From an uncultured Anaerotignum sp. (GTDB lineage: Bacteria > Bacillota > Clostridia > Lachnospirales > Anaerotignaceae): 25,521 nucleotides of DNA. Under the pieces are notes generated by a model. The model searched no databases and had not been told where the DNA came from. It was given only the letters and a program-made list of their open reading frames with translations. The translations under genes were made by a program, and so were the position numbers. How positions within the stretch are numbered: the stretch's first letter is position 1; every line of letters starts with the position of its first letter. Where the stretch lies: assembly GCF_934277605.1 (NCBI RefSeq), contig NZ_CAKQVD010000026.1, positions 1-25,521 of the forward strand, read 5' to 3'. Shown here in pieces: positions 7,012 to 15,600 of the stretch.

Positions 7012-7012
7012 A

Positions 7013-8221
7013 TTACATTGCACCATACATGGAGAACATCGGCAAATAAAGGGAAAAAACAATATACCCCGCAATAATCGCCGCCACAACCAAAAGCGTC
7101 GGCTCCAGCAAGGAAATTGCCCTCTGGGTGCTTGTTTCCACTTCATTGTCAAAATAGGAACCGACCTTCGTGAGTGTTTCCTCCAACGTACCGGTTTCCT
7201 CCCCTACGGCAGTCATTTCCGCAAGCAAATTGGGCAAATAATTCACCTCTGTGAGACATTCGCCCAGCCTTCTGCCTGCCTCAACCCCCATAATGCAACG
7301 GTCTGCGGCTTTGCTCAGATAGCGGTTGTCTAACACTCTTGCCGTAATCATTAAGGCTCTGCCAACGCCCAAGCCGGCAGAAAGCAGCGTTGCCATGGTG
7401 TTTGCAAATTGGCTTGCACCATTCATGCGGTTGATTTTCCCAAGCACAGGAATTTTCATGGCAAGAACGGAGCATCGCAACGCTCCCTTTTCCGTTTTGC
7501 GATAGAACCTCCAGAACAGAATACCGCCGAAAATCAAAATCAGCAGGAGGAACCATGCCCTCTGGAAAAATTCCGTCATTTTAATCAGTGAAATTGTGCA
7601 TAACGGCAGCTCCGCATCCAGCTCATCAAAAATGCCCAAAAACGTCGGAATAACCTTCGCCATCATAACAATAACAACAACCACCGCTATGATTAGCACG
7701 AAAATGGGATAGGTCAATGCACTTTTGACCTTCGCCTTTGTTTTATAGCTGCTTTCGTAATAGGAGGTCAGCCGCTCAAATGAATGCTCCAAGGCACCGG
7801 ATTCCTCCCCCGCCCGCACTGTTTCAATCAGCGCAATCGGGAAATAATTTCCTTGGTTTTCAAAGGCACCTGCCAGGGAATAGCCGCCGCCGACATCCTC
7901 CGCCACATCCGCAAGAATTTTTCGCAGCCTTTTATCGGATGTTTGCGCAGAAACCGTTTCAACCACACGGCGTATGTTCAATCCCGATTGCAGAAGGACG
8001 GAAAACTGCGAACACATCATGCTCAAAATCTTCGGTGACGGTTTTTTCGAGCCGATTTCCTTTGTCAGAATACTATTCTTTTCCTTAACCTTCCAAATGT
8101 CCGTAACAACACTGCAATGCTCCTTAATTTGCACCACAGCCTCATATTCATTTTGCGCCTCAACCACGCCGTTGACCTTCGCCCCCTGCTTAGAAAGCGC
8201 TTTATATCGGTAAGTTTGCAA
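7013..8221 (-). CDS. pilC: Type IV pilus platform protein PilC (GspF family)
   Basis: Inner-membrane platform protein of 402 residues on which the PilB and PilT motors act. The opening MQTYRYKALSKQGAKVNGVV is the classic family N-terminus. Two GspF domains follow (about 68-190 and 275-395), each with the family's GEESG/GEETG motif (RAGEESGALE, VGEETGTLEE). Membrane helices lie near 166-190, 216-238 and 370-395. The start is a TTG at 8221, with a run of seven G as its only ribosome-site-like sequence, which is unusual for this operon. It begins 20 bases after the pilT stop. Confidence 0.92.
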   Translation of the reverse strand: MQTYRYKALSKQGAKVNGVVEAQNEYEAVVQIKEHCSVVTDIWKVKEKNSILTKEIGSKKPSPKILSMMCSQFSVLLQSGLNIRRVVETVSAQTSDKRLRKILADVAEDVGGGYSLAGAFENQGNYFPIALIETVRAGEESGALEHSFERLTSYYESSYKTKAKVKSALTYPIFVLIIAVVVVIVMMAKVIPTFLGIFDELDAELPLCTISLIKMTEFFQRAWFLLLILIFGGILFWRFYRKTEKGALRCSVLAMKIPVLGKINRMNGASQFANTMATLLSAGLGVGRALMITARVLDNRYLSKAADRCIMGVEAGRRLGECLTEVNYLPNLLAEMTAVGEETGTLEETLTKVGSYFDNEVETSTQRAISLLEPTLLVVAAIIAGYIVFSLYLPMFSMYGAM

Positions 8222-8225
8222 AAAA

Positions 8226-8232
8226 CCCCCCC
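8226..8232 (-). promoter_or_regulatory. Poly-G ribosome site of pilC
   Basis: AAGGGGGGG followed by TTTT and the TTG start. A homopolymer of seven G in place of a normal AGGAGG, joined to a T run, could change length by slippage and so alter pilC translation. Confidence 0.5.
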
Positions 8233-8241
8233 TTATATCTA

Positions 8242-9294
8242 TCAGAACAATGCGTGTTTTTTCACAAAATCTACATCCGCCGCATTTTCTCTTGCAACCT
8301 GTGCAGAAATTATGCGTTCCTTCGCCAGCTTAACAAGGCTTGCATCCATGGTAATACTGCCTTCTGCGGCAGAGGTTAAAATGGAGCTTGCAATTTGTGC
8401 GGATTTCCCCTCACGAATCAGATTGCGGATGGCAGGGGTTGCCATCATGATTTCGCAGGCCGCAACACGCCCGCCTGCAATTTTCGGCAAAAGCTTCTGC
8501 GAAACCACTGCCTGCAGGCTTGCCGCCAACTGAATACGCACCTGTCTCTTCTCCCCTTCGGGAAACACATCAACAATACGGTCCACCGCATCCGCCGCAG
8601 AGCCGGAATGAAGGGTTGCAAAAACCAAATGCCCTGTTTCCGCCGCTGTCAATGCAATGCGAATGGTATCCAAATCACGCATTTCACCAATCAGAATCAC
8701 ATCGGGGTCCTCACGCAAGGAGGTATGCAGCCCGGAGGCATAGCTTTCCGTATCCCGCCCCACCTCTCTTTGGTTGATAATGCACAAATCGGGCGTATAA
8801 ACATATTCCACCGGGTCCTCCAGTGTCAAAATGTGCGCCCTTCTTGTGTGGTTGATGGTGTCCAAAATTGCAGCAAGCGTTGTGGATTTCCCCGAGCCTG
8901 TCACCCCCGTAACCAGAACAATGCCCGTTTTCAAGGCAGGCAGCTCACTCACCACAGGCGGCAAGGCAAGCTCCTCCAGCTTCGGAATCTCATTTCTCAG
9001 CAAACGAATGGCAATGCTGATACCGTTTCGCTGATGAAAAATATTGATACGGCAACGGGTGCCGTCCACCTCTGTCGCACCATCCCACTCTCCTGCTTCC
9101 GCAACCGAGGCATAGTCCTCGCCCACAAGCATTTCTGCATAGGCACTGCAATCCTCTGCGGAAAGCACAGTATCATCTAAGGAGGTAATTTCGCCATCAA
9201 TACGGCACTTTGGAGATAAACCGCTGATGATATGCAAATCGGAGCAGTTTTTTTCCTTCCCCATCCGTATTAAATCCCAAATGTTGTACTTCAT
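8242..9294 (-). CDS. pilT: Type IV pilus retraction ATPase PilT
   Basis: Hexameric cytoplasmic ATPase (350 residues) that depolymerises the pilus and powers twitching. An N-terminal PAS-like domain (about 1-100) precedes the RecA-like core. The core has the Walker A motif GVTGSGKST (130-138), an Asp box around LTLEDPVEY (156-164), the Walker B motif DPDVILIGEMRD (196-207) and a His box GHLVFATLHS (221-230). The motif AIRNLIREGK (288-297) is diagnostic for PilT and argues against a second PilB. GGGAGGAAC precedes ATG 9294, 16 bases after pilB. Its presence implies retractable pili. Confidence 0.96.
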   Translation of the reverse strand: MKYNIWDLIRMGKEKNCSDLHIISGLSPKCRIDGEITSLDDTVLSAEDCSAYAEMLVGEDYASVAEAGEWDGATEVDGTRCRINIFHQRNGISIAIRLLRNEIPKLEELALPPVVSELPALKTGIVLVTGVTGSGKSTTLAAILDTINHTRRAHILTLEDPVEYVYTPDLCIINQREVGRDTESYASGLHTSLREDPDVILIGEMRDLDTIRIALTAAETGHLVFATLHSGSAADAVDRIVDVFPEGEKRQVRIQLAASLQAVVSQKLLPKIAGGRVAACEIMMATPAIRNLIREGKSAQIASSILTSAAEGSITMDASLVKLAKERIISAQVARENAADVDFVKKHALF

Positions 9295-9310
9295 GGATGT
9301 TCCTCCCTCA

Positions 9311-11002
9311 TCAATACTCTGTATTTAAGCAACGGCGGATTTCCTCAACCGTTGTTTCTCCGTTTCTGACAAGCCTTCTGCCGTTTTCAAAAATAGAAGT
9401 GAAATCCCCCTGCATCACAAGTCTAAGGAATTCCTCTCTGTCTGTTTTTTGCATCAGTGCCTTTCTCAGCTTACGGTTCATCGTCAAAATTTCAAATACG
9501 GCAGTTCTTCCCAGATAGCCTGTGTTAAAGCAACGAGGACAGCCCACCCCATGATAAAATTCCACTGCTTCGTTTTCCATGCCCATAAAATCAAGCTCAT
9601 CCTTGGAGGGCGTGTATTTCTCCTTGCAGTGCGGGCAAATGCGGCGCACCAGTCTTTGAGAAATAATCCCCTGCAAAGCGGAAACCGTCAAATATTCATC
9701 AACGCCGATGTTTTCCAAGCGATCAAGCGTAGTAATTGCATCATTTGTATGCACGGTTGAAAGCACCAAATGCCCCGTCAAAGCGGCACGCATGGCAATT
9801 TCCGCCGTTTCGCCGTCACGGATTTCCCCAACGGCAATAATATCGGGATCCTGTCGCAAAATGGCACGCAGACCATTGGCAAAGGTCATCCCTGCCTTTT
9901 CGTTAATCTGCACCTGGTTGACACCCTCAATATTGTATTCCACAGGGTCCTCCAGTGTAACCAAATTGACATCCTCCCTGTTCAATTCGCCAATCATGGT
10001 ATACATGGTAGAGGATTTACCGGAGCCTGTCGGCCCAACAATCAGCACCACGCCCGCATGGTGTGCCAAGAGCGCATTATATTTTTCCAAATCCTCGCCC
10101 TTCAGCCCGATGTTTTCTTTGTTCAGTCTTTGGGTGGATTTATCCAGCAAACGCACAACCACCTTTTCCCCATAAACCGTCGGCAATGTGGAAATACGCA
10201 GGTCAATGGTTATCTCCTTCACCCGCACCTCACTTCTGCCATCCAAGGGGATGCGGTGCTCGGCAATATCCATCCCGCCCATAATCTTAAAACGGGAAAT
10301 GATTGCGTTTTGCAAATTCTTGGGAATCTTCATAATGCTGCGCATCAGCCCGTCAATTCGCATCCGCACCTGCAAAATATCCTGCATCGGTTCAATGTGA
10401 ATATCGGAGGCACGCAGGTTGACCGCACGCTCAATAACGCTGTTTACCAGACGAATGGTCGGCGCAGACTGCACATCCGCATCAATGGCGTTTGTCTGGA
10501 AGGCGGCAGATGTAATCTGCACATCCTCCTCGCCCATTTCACGCTTCATTTCCTCAATGGCACGCATGGCGCCCTCATTCCCGTAAAGATTCAAAATGGC
10601 ACGCTCAATGCTGTCGCCGTATGTAATCATGGGAACAATTTTCTTGCGGGACGCCGTTTTTGCATCCTCAATCGCCATGAAGTTCATCGGATCGCTCATT
10701 GCAAGGAACAGCGTATCCCCCGATACCCGAATCGGCACAACCTGAAACTTTTTGGCAATGTTTTTCGGAATCACACGAGCCAGCTCAGCAGGAATTTCAT
10801 AATCGCTCAAGTCGATAAATTCAATCCCAAGCTGCATTTGCATGGCTTCAATCAACTGCTTTTGTGTAATATAGCCGGAGGCAACCAGCTGGTCGCCCAG
10901 ACGTTTTTTTGTTGTTTTTTGAAGGGCTAAGGCCTCCTGAATTTGCTCCTCTGTTACAAGACCAACGGAAACCAATAACTCCCCGAGCCGCTTATATTTC
11001 AT
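9311..11002 (-). CDS. pilB: Type IV pilus extension ATPase PilB with N-terminal MshEN pair
   Basis: Cytoplasmic hexameric ATPase (563 residues) that powers pilus polymerisation. Its N-terminus holds two 24-residue motifs, RLGELLVSVGL...Q (5-28) and RLGDQLVASGY...Q (34-57), joined by exactly five residues. This is the pattern of MshEN cyclic-di-GMP-binding domains. The core has Walker A GPTGSGKSS (323-331), Walker B DPDIIAVGEIRD (385-396), the His box GHLVLSTVHT (410-419) and zinc-binding cysteine pairs CPHC (456-459) and CPRC (488-491). ATG 11002 has GGGGG upstream. It is the first gene of the machine operon, behind its own promoter. Binding of cyclic di-GMP is inferred from the motif. Confidence 0.96.
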   Translation of the reverse strand: MKYKRLGELLVSVGLVTEEQIQEALALQKTTKKRLGDQLVASGYITQKQLIEAMQMQLGIEFIDLSDYEIPAELARVIPKNIAKKFQVVPIRVSGDTLFLAMSDPMNFMAIEDAKTASRKKIVPMITYGDSIERAILNLYGNEGAMRAIEEMKREMGEEDVQITSAAFQTNAIDADVQSAPTIRLVNSVIERAVNLRASDIHIEPMQDILQVRMRIDGLMRSIMKIPKNLQNAIISRFKIMGGMDIAEHRIPLDGRSEVRVKEITIDLRISTLPTVYGEKVVVRLLDKSTQRLNKENIGLKGEDLEKYNALLAHHAGVVLIVGPTGSGKSSTMYTMIGELNREDVNLVTLEDPVEYNIEGVNQVQINEKAGMTFANGLRAILRQDPDIIAVGEIRDGETAEIAMRAALTGHLVLSTVHTNDAITTLDRLENIGVDEYLTVSALQGIISQRLVRRICPHCKEKYTPSKDELDFMGMENEAVEFYHGVGCPRCFNTGYLGRTAVFEILTMNRKLRKALMQKTDREEFLRLVMQGDFTSIFENGRRLVRNGETTVEEIRRCLNTEY

Positions 11003-11047
11003 TACAGCCCCCTATTCTTCACTAAATTTTCCTAACTATTCTATGAC

Positions 11048-11076
11048 ATTTTACATTGAAAAGCATTTTTTTGCAA
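11048..11076 (-). promoter_or_regulatory. Putative promoter of the pilB-to-pilO operon
   Basis: Minus strand: -35 TTGCAA (11076-11071), 17-base spacer, -10 TAAAAT (11053-11048). The predicted start is near 11041, about 38 bases before the pilB ATG. The whole gap 11003-11145 is strongly A+T-rich. An 11-bp inverted repeat overlaps the -35 box. Confidence 0.5.
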
Positions 11077-11097
11077 TCATAATCTACAAAAAAATGC
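11063..11097. other. Perfect 11-bp inverted repeat at the pilB promoter (operator or terminator)
   Basis: GCATTTTTTTG (11063-11073) and CAAAAAAATGC (11087-11097), with 13 bases between. On the minus strand only four T follow, so it could be a weak terminator for the upstream prepilin operon. Because it covers the -35 region of the pilB promoter, it could equally be an operator. Confidence 0.45.
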
Positions 11098-11145
11098 AAA
11101 ATACCACCAAATTTCTCGTTTAAAATCATAAATTCGTTATAAATC

Positions 11146-11661
11146 CTATTTTTTCATGTTCACATTCAGAAATTGTGTCTCCACGGTATTCCCATCCTTC
11201 ATTTTCAGCTTTATTTTAACCGCCTTGCCATAGCTGCCTTGAACCTTATCCGCAGGAGAAACCGTAATCTCCAAGGATTCTACGCCTAAGCCGTTGGGAT
11301 ACATCTTTTCGCCCAACAAAAGCGTAGACGAATCCTGCTTTTGCACACAAATGCGTCCCTTATCATTCACAAGGAAAAAGACATCATTCCCATAGGAAGC
11401 ACTCGCAAATGTTATCCTTTTTTCTCCCTCTATCGTGTTTTCCTTCAAATCATCTGCATAGCACAGCTCACTCTCCATGGCTTTCAAAAGGGTTGCGGAA
11501 AGCACTCTCGATTCTGCATAACGAACACTCTGCCGATAAACATCCAGTGCCGTTTTGCTGCCCGCCGCCACAACCAAGGTAAGCAGACCAACCAAAAGCA
11601 CGCAAAGCAGCATTTCAACGAAGGTGAAGCCTTTATTTTCTTTTCCGTTTTTGTTCATCAT
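11146..11661 (-). CDS. Minor prepilin, PilW/ComGF-like
   Basis: A 171-residue protein with the leader MMNKNGKENKG before FTFVEMLLCVLLVGLLTLVV, a full prepilin signal with F+1 and E+5. The C-terminal domain is mostly beta strand (FFLVNDKGRICVQ, VKIKLKMKDGN) and of a size fitting PilW- or PulJ-type minor pilins. It is the last gene of the four-gene prepilin unit, 8 bases after the stop of the 100-residue gene. GAGGTGAGG precedes the tandem ATGs at 11661 and 11658. Role by inference: part of the initiation or tip complex. The specific subunit name is not certain. Confidence 0.8.
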   Translation of the reverse strand: MMNKNGKENKGFTFVEMLLCVLLVGLLTLVVAAGSKTALDVYRQSVRYAESRVLSATLLKAMESELCYADDLKENTIEGEKRITFASASYGNDVFFLVNDKGRICVQKQDSSTLLLGEKMYPNGLGVESLEITVSPADKVQGSYGKAVKIKLKMKDGNTVETQFLNVNMKK

Positions 11662-11669
11662 TCCTCACC

Positions 11670-11972
11670 TCACGGTTTGATTTCATACGCCCGCAGATTT
11701 TCCGCTTCCGTCAGCCTGCACTTTATCGTTTCCAGTGTTGTGCCGTTTTTCAAAATTTTCACATTTATTTCTTTTTCTGTGCCGCCACTTAGAACCTCAA
11801 CCTGCTTCATTGCCGCAAAAAAACGTGCATCCGTCTCCTTCTGCGTCCGGTTCACATGATTGGCCGCATTCACTAAGCCGAGAAAAAGCACAGTGGAAAG
11901 GCCCATAATCAGCAATGCCGCCAAAGCCTCAATGAAGGTTTCCCCCGCTGTATTCTTTAGCTTTTGAATCAT
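11670..11972 (-). CDS. Small minor prepilin, PilV/PulI-like
   Basis: A 100-residue protein with the leader MIQKLKNTAG followed by ETFIEALAALLIMGLSTVLF. The glycine at -1 and glutamate at +5 fit a prepilin site, but residue +1 is glutamate, which is rare. The hydrophobic core and a short C-terminal domain (VEVLSGGTEKEINVKIL) follow. The FIEALAALLI pattern is common in PilV- and PulI-like minor pilins. GGAGGAAGGG stands before ATG 11972, 12 bases after the preceding stop. It is co-transcribed with the giant prepilin gene. Processing by PilD is inferred. Confidence 0.75.
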   Translation of the reverse strand: MIQKLKNTAGETFIEALAALLIMGLSTVLFLGLVNAANHVNRTQKETDARFFAAMKQVEVLSGGTEKEINVKILKNGTTLETIKCRLTEAENLRAYEIKP

Positions 11973-11984
11973 AGCCCTTCCTCC

Positions 11985-12644
11985 TCACTTTGCTGTCCCA
12001 AGCTGTCCCTCAGAAAAAACAGCCGTATATTGCCTTCTTTCGCCAATGGTTTCCGTATAGGTTGTTCCATCCGAATTTGGATGCGTTTCGGTAATCGGTT
12101 CATTCAGCGTCATGCGTGCCTCCCCCGATTCCACCAAGCGCATGCTTTGCACATACGGATCTGATTCCTCTCCACAGGAAAGCACTCCACTTAAGGTATA
12201 GCTGTCTCCCTTTTTCTGAATCGTAACCGCCGCAGTGACATTCGGCACATTCTCCGCTTGAATCGTAAAATTGCGTTCTTCCGAACCATCCTCGTCCTTT
12301 TGTATCAATGCAAACAACGCATCCTCGATTTCCTTCCAGAAGGAAGGATTGCTATTCTCTGTCGGTAGCTGTTTCCATCTCAAATTCCCTGTATCATATC
12401 TTTCTTCACATTCCACAAAAGGATTTTCCTGTGTTTTCTCCAGCTTTTCACGCATCAGCATGGCTGCCGAGCGAACCGCCAAATAAGACCGTTCGCTCTC
12501 CCGTTGGCTCACAATGCGGGAGGCATTTGCCTTTGCCGCCACCAACACCGACACCCCAACCGCAGAGCAAATCAGGAAGAACAGCAAAGCAATGATTATG
12601 GAGGCACCGCCGGTGCTTTTCATTTTTCTTTTGATAGAATTCAT
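11985..12644 (-). CDS. PilX/PulK-like minor pilin candidate
   Basis: A 219-residue protein that opens MNSIKRKMKSTGGASIIIAL, followed by a hydrophobic run (LFFLICSAVGVSVLVAAK) and a soluble domain. The site after the basic segment resembles the short PilX/PulK-type signal. Glutamate +5 is missing, as is common for the subunit at the very tip of pseudopilins. The C-terminal part is beta-rich (AAVTIQKKGDSYTLSGVLSC). ATG 12644 is chosen because GAGGAGG lies just upstream; the frame runs open for 29 more codons with no better start. It lies between the giant prepilin and the PilV-like gene. The function is inferred from position and N-terminus. Confidence 0.65.
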   Translation of the reverse strand: MNSIKRKMKSTGGASIIIALLFFLICSAVGVSVLVAAKANASRIVSQRESERSYLAVRSAAMLMREKLEKTQENPFVECEERYDTGNLRWKQLPTENSNPSFWKEIEDALFALIQKDEDGSEERNFTIQAENVPNVTAAVTIQKKGDSYTLSGVLSCGEESDPYVQSMRLVESGEARMTLNEPITETHPNSDGTTYTETIGERRQYTAVFSEGQLGTAK

Positions 12645-12666
12645 TTTGCTCCTCCTCTTTTTCCCG

Positions 12667-15600
12667 TTAGGATGTTGGCATAAGAACAAGGGCTTCGCCT
12701 TTCTTTTCCCATTTCCAGCCGTCAGGTGCACTTAAACCTCTTTGAACTCTGTTCATAGAATCTGTATATGTCAGTCCCACATGAACTGGTATCACTGGAA
12801 GTTTTTTGGATTTGTAACAGTAGCAATTCTTATATGGATAATCAGTACCCCAGCTGCCTTTAAAGTAATATGGTGCATCATCATTACCGGACCAACCATA
12901 ACAGCTTTCAAAACGACTGATTTTATCCAGCTTTCCAACAAACTGTCCTGCCTCATTATAATCTAATATTAATCTGGGAAGATAAATATCTCCATAATAT
13001 GCACAATAAGATATTTTTTCGTTCTCACCATTTGCAGAAATCTTTCCGGCAAACCCACCAATTGTAGGCTTAGCCTCTATCAAGGAAGTATCGAAGGTTG
13101 TTCCATTACAAATCGTTACATCTATTGCCTGACAACCGGTTATGCCGCTTTCTGTACCGCCAACAAACCCTCCGACAAATAGATTTCTTGTAACCACCGT
13201 TTCTTCTTCAGTATTTTTACATAAAATCGTACTATCTCTAACCTGATTAAATTCGCAAGTACCCGCACTTAAGCCAATCAAACCGCCAATATATACCTCT
13301 ATGTTGGTCTTATTCTTCAAGCTACCTGCGGAAAGAAGGTCGGCATTTTCCACACGGCTGAGTATACAGCTTGCATTCGCCGCATTTTCCCCGATTAAGC
13401 CACCAATTCTCGCCGCCCCGACACCCAAAGCACCTGTCCCGGGGGTTTTGAAAACCAAAGAGGTCTGGGAAACGCACTTTTCAACCCTTCCTTCATTGCG
13501 GCCTGTCAAAGCGCCCGCTTGAAAGCCATCAGCCGAAAGGTAATAAATCTCAATGCCACCTGTCACATTCACATTCTTTAATGTGCCTTTGTTCGTGCCA
13601 AATAGCCCAACAACTCTCTTTCCCTCTGTCCCTGTTGTTGTATTTTTCTGCGTGATGCGAACATCAATGGTATAGGCTTGAGATGGCAGCTCACTATTGA
13701 GATGCTTGGCTCGCCCATCATAGCTTGCGCCTGTCGGCAAAAATGCTACCACAGAATCACTTTTAAGCGCACCTGTGCTAAAATTCGCAGTCTGAGAGAA
13801 GGCATAGTTTTCATATTTGTTATCTTCAACCTTTTTCAACTGCGTCATACATCTCACTTGATAAGACTCCAGTGCAGAGGCATATTTCCCATTCGTTAAT
13901 CCGCCCATAGAAATTGCCGCCGCAAAATCGGGATGATAATAAAAATCCTTCGTTAGACTCTCTGTCTCCGGCTTTCCTTTCAAATGCCCTTTCAGTTCTA
14001 TCTTACGAGTGCCTTTCTCAAAATTCTTTATACTCTCCATCGGCAAATCATAGAACGTATAGTCCTCCGCTTTCAGTGGCAATGCAGACTTCGTATACTT
14101 CGTCACTACATTCTTTGCGGCAATGCAGTATCCGAAATTCTGCACACGCTTTTTGCTTGTCGGTTCATAGTCCAGCATATCCACATAAACAGGTTTATTT
14201 GTATCATACATATTCATGCCGCTAATAAATACGCTATATGTATCATCGTCATATTTTTCATAATAGCATAAGCCAAGAACGCTCTCTCTGTCCCCCAAAT
14301 CTGCCGACCAGTTGCCATAATATGGCAAAAGCTCCTTGCCATCTGCTTTCTTCATAAGCGGGAAGGGAAATTCTTTCGTTTTCAAATCAGCATTATAAGC
14401 GTGCGTAAGCCCCTTTTGATAAGTAGGCACTGTTTTCAATCTTAATTCTTTGTGAGATTTCCATGTGGCAATGTCATTCCCTGTAACATTGTATTCCTTC
14501 ATAGAAAGATAGTAGCAATCCGGAAAAGCAACGCTACCTTCATTTTTCCCGACAAAGCCACCCGAAAAGTCCTTTTCATGCTCAGTTGTGCCGCCTTTCC
14601 AAGTAACACGCCCGTAACTCAAAATATCATTCAAAGTCCCGTTGCTTAAATACCCAAAGGCACCACCGGAATAGCTGTTTGCATCTGCCTTTGCGGAAAC
14701 ATCACAGGTAGTAAAGCAATTCCTTGCCGTAAGTGCGGCTGTAACCTGTCCTGCCAAACCGCCTGCATAAGCACCCGTTTTCCCTTCGGCATCCACAACA
14801 CAGGAGGTGTAGCTGTTGTTCATCGTCAAGCTGCCGCCATCTGCAAGCCCCACAAAGCCGCCGACATTCACAGAAGCAGTGTCATTCCCCCCAATATTAA
14901 CCGCGGAGAAGGAATCCTGAATGGTCAGCGTGCCATTTTTCAGCCCTCCGACAAAGCCGCCGATTGCAACGCTTGCGCCTGCGTTTTTCACATGATGCTC
15001 CTTTTCATTGTATGGTTCTTTATCCGGTGAAAGATATGTCCCACAGCCCGTAATCATTACCTGCTTTGCAGCTTGCGCATTTACCTGCCCAATCAGCATA
15101 CCCACGTTACCTACATTCTCTGTATTTACCACGCAGTCCTTCATTTTGAGATTTTCAATCGTCAGCTCCTTCGAGACAACGCCAAACAGGCCTGCACCCG
15201 TTCCACTGCCTTTGGTAATCTGTAAATGGGAAATGCTTCGCTCATTCCCCTCAATTTTTTTAAGGTCACTCTTTTCATCAATGCGGATGGGCTGAAAGCT
15301 TTTCAGTAATGTATCCTTGCTATAAAGCGTGTTGTTGTTTTCATAATAATTCTCTTTTTCATCCACTTTCTTCTGCCAATCAATATTTGCATTCAGCTTT
15401 GCATTGACAATCGGGTGCTTCGTTTTTTTCTCCGTTCCCTTGCTTGTATATCCCAGATGGGAGGCCTCCACGGAAAGATTCTGCAAATGTCTGCCTGTGG
15501 TAATCACAACATCTGTCCCTTGAGGGTTTCTTTTGATTGCTCCCCCCGATGTCGCTCCCCCCGATGTTGCTTCCTGTCGCACACGGGCAAACAGGCTGTT

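Noticed and set aside
6886..7012. A cyclic-di-GMP riboswitch upstream of pilA
   Set aside because: The gap is short and lacks the GEMM-type conserved CACAGGGCAAACC segment.
9770..10930. A 386-codon plus-strand open frame antisense to pilB
   Set aside because: It is a mirror of the pilB coding frame, with low-complexity His/Asn/Gln-rich composition, no ribosome site and no family resemblance.
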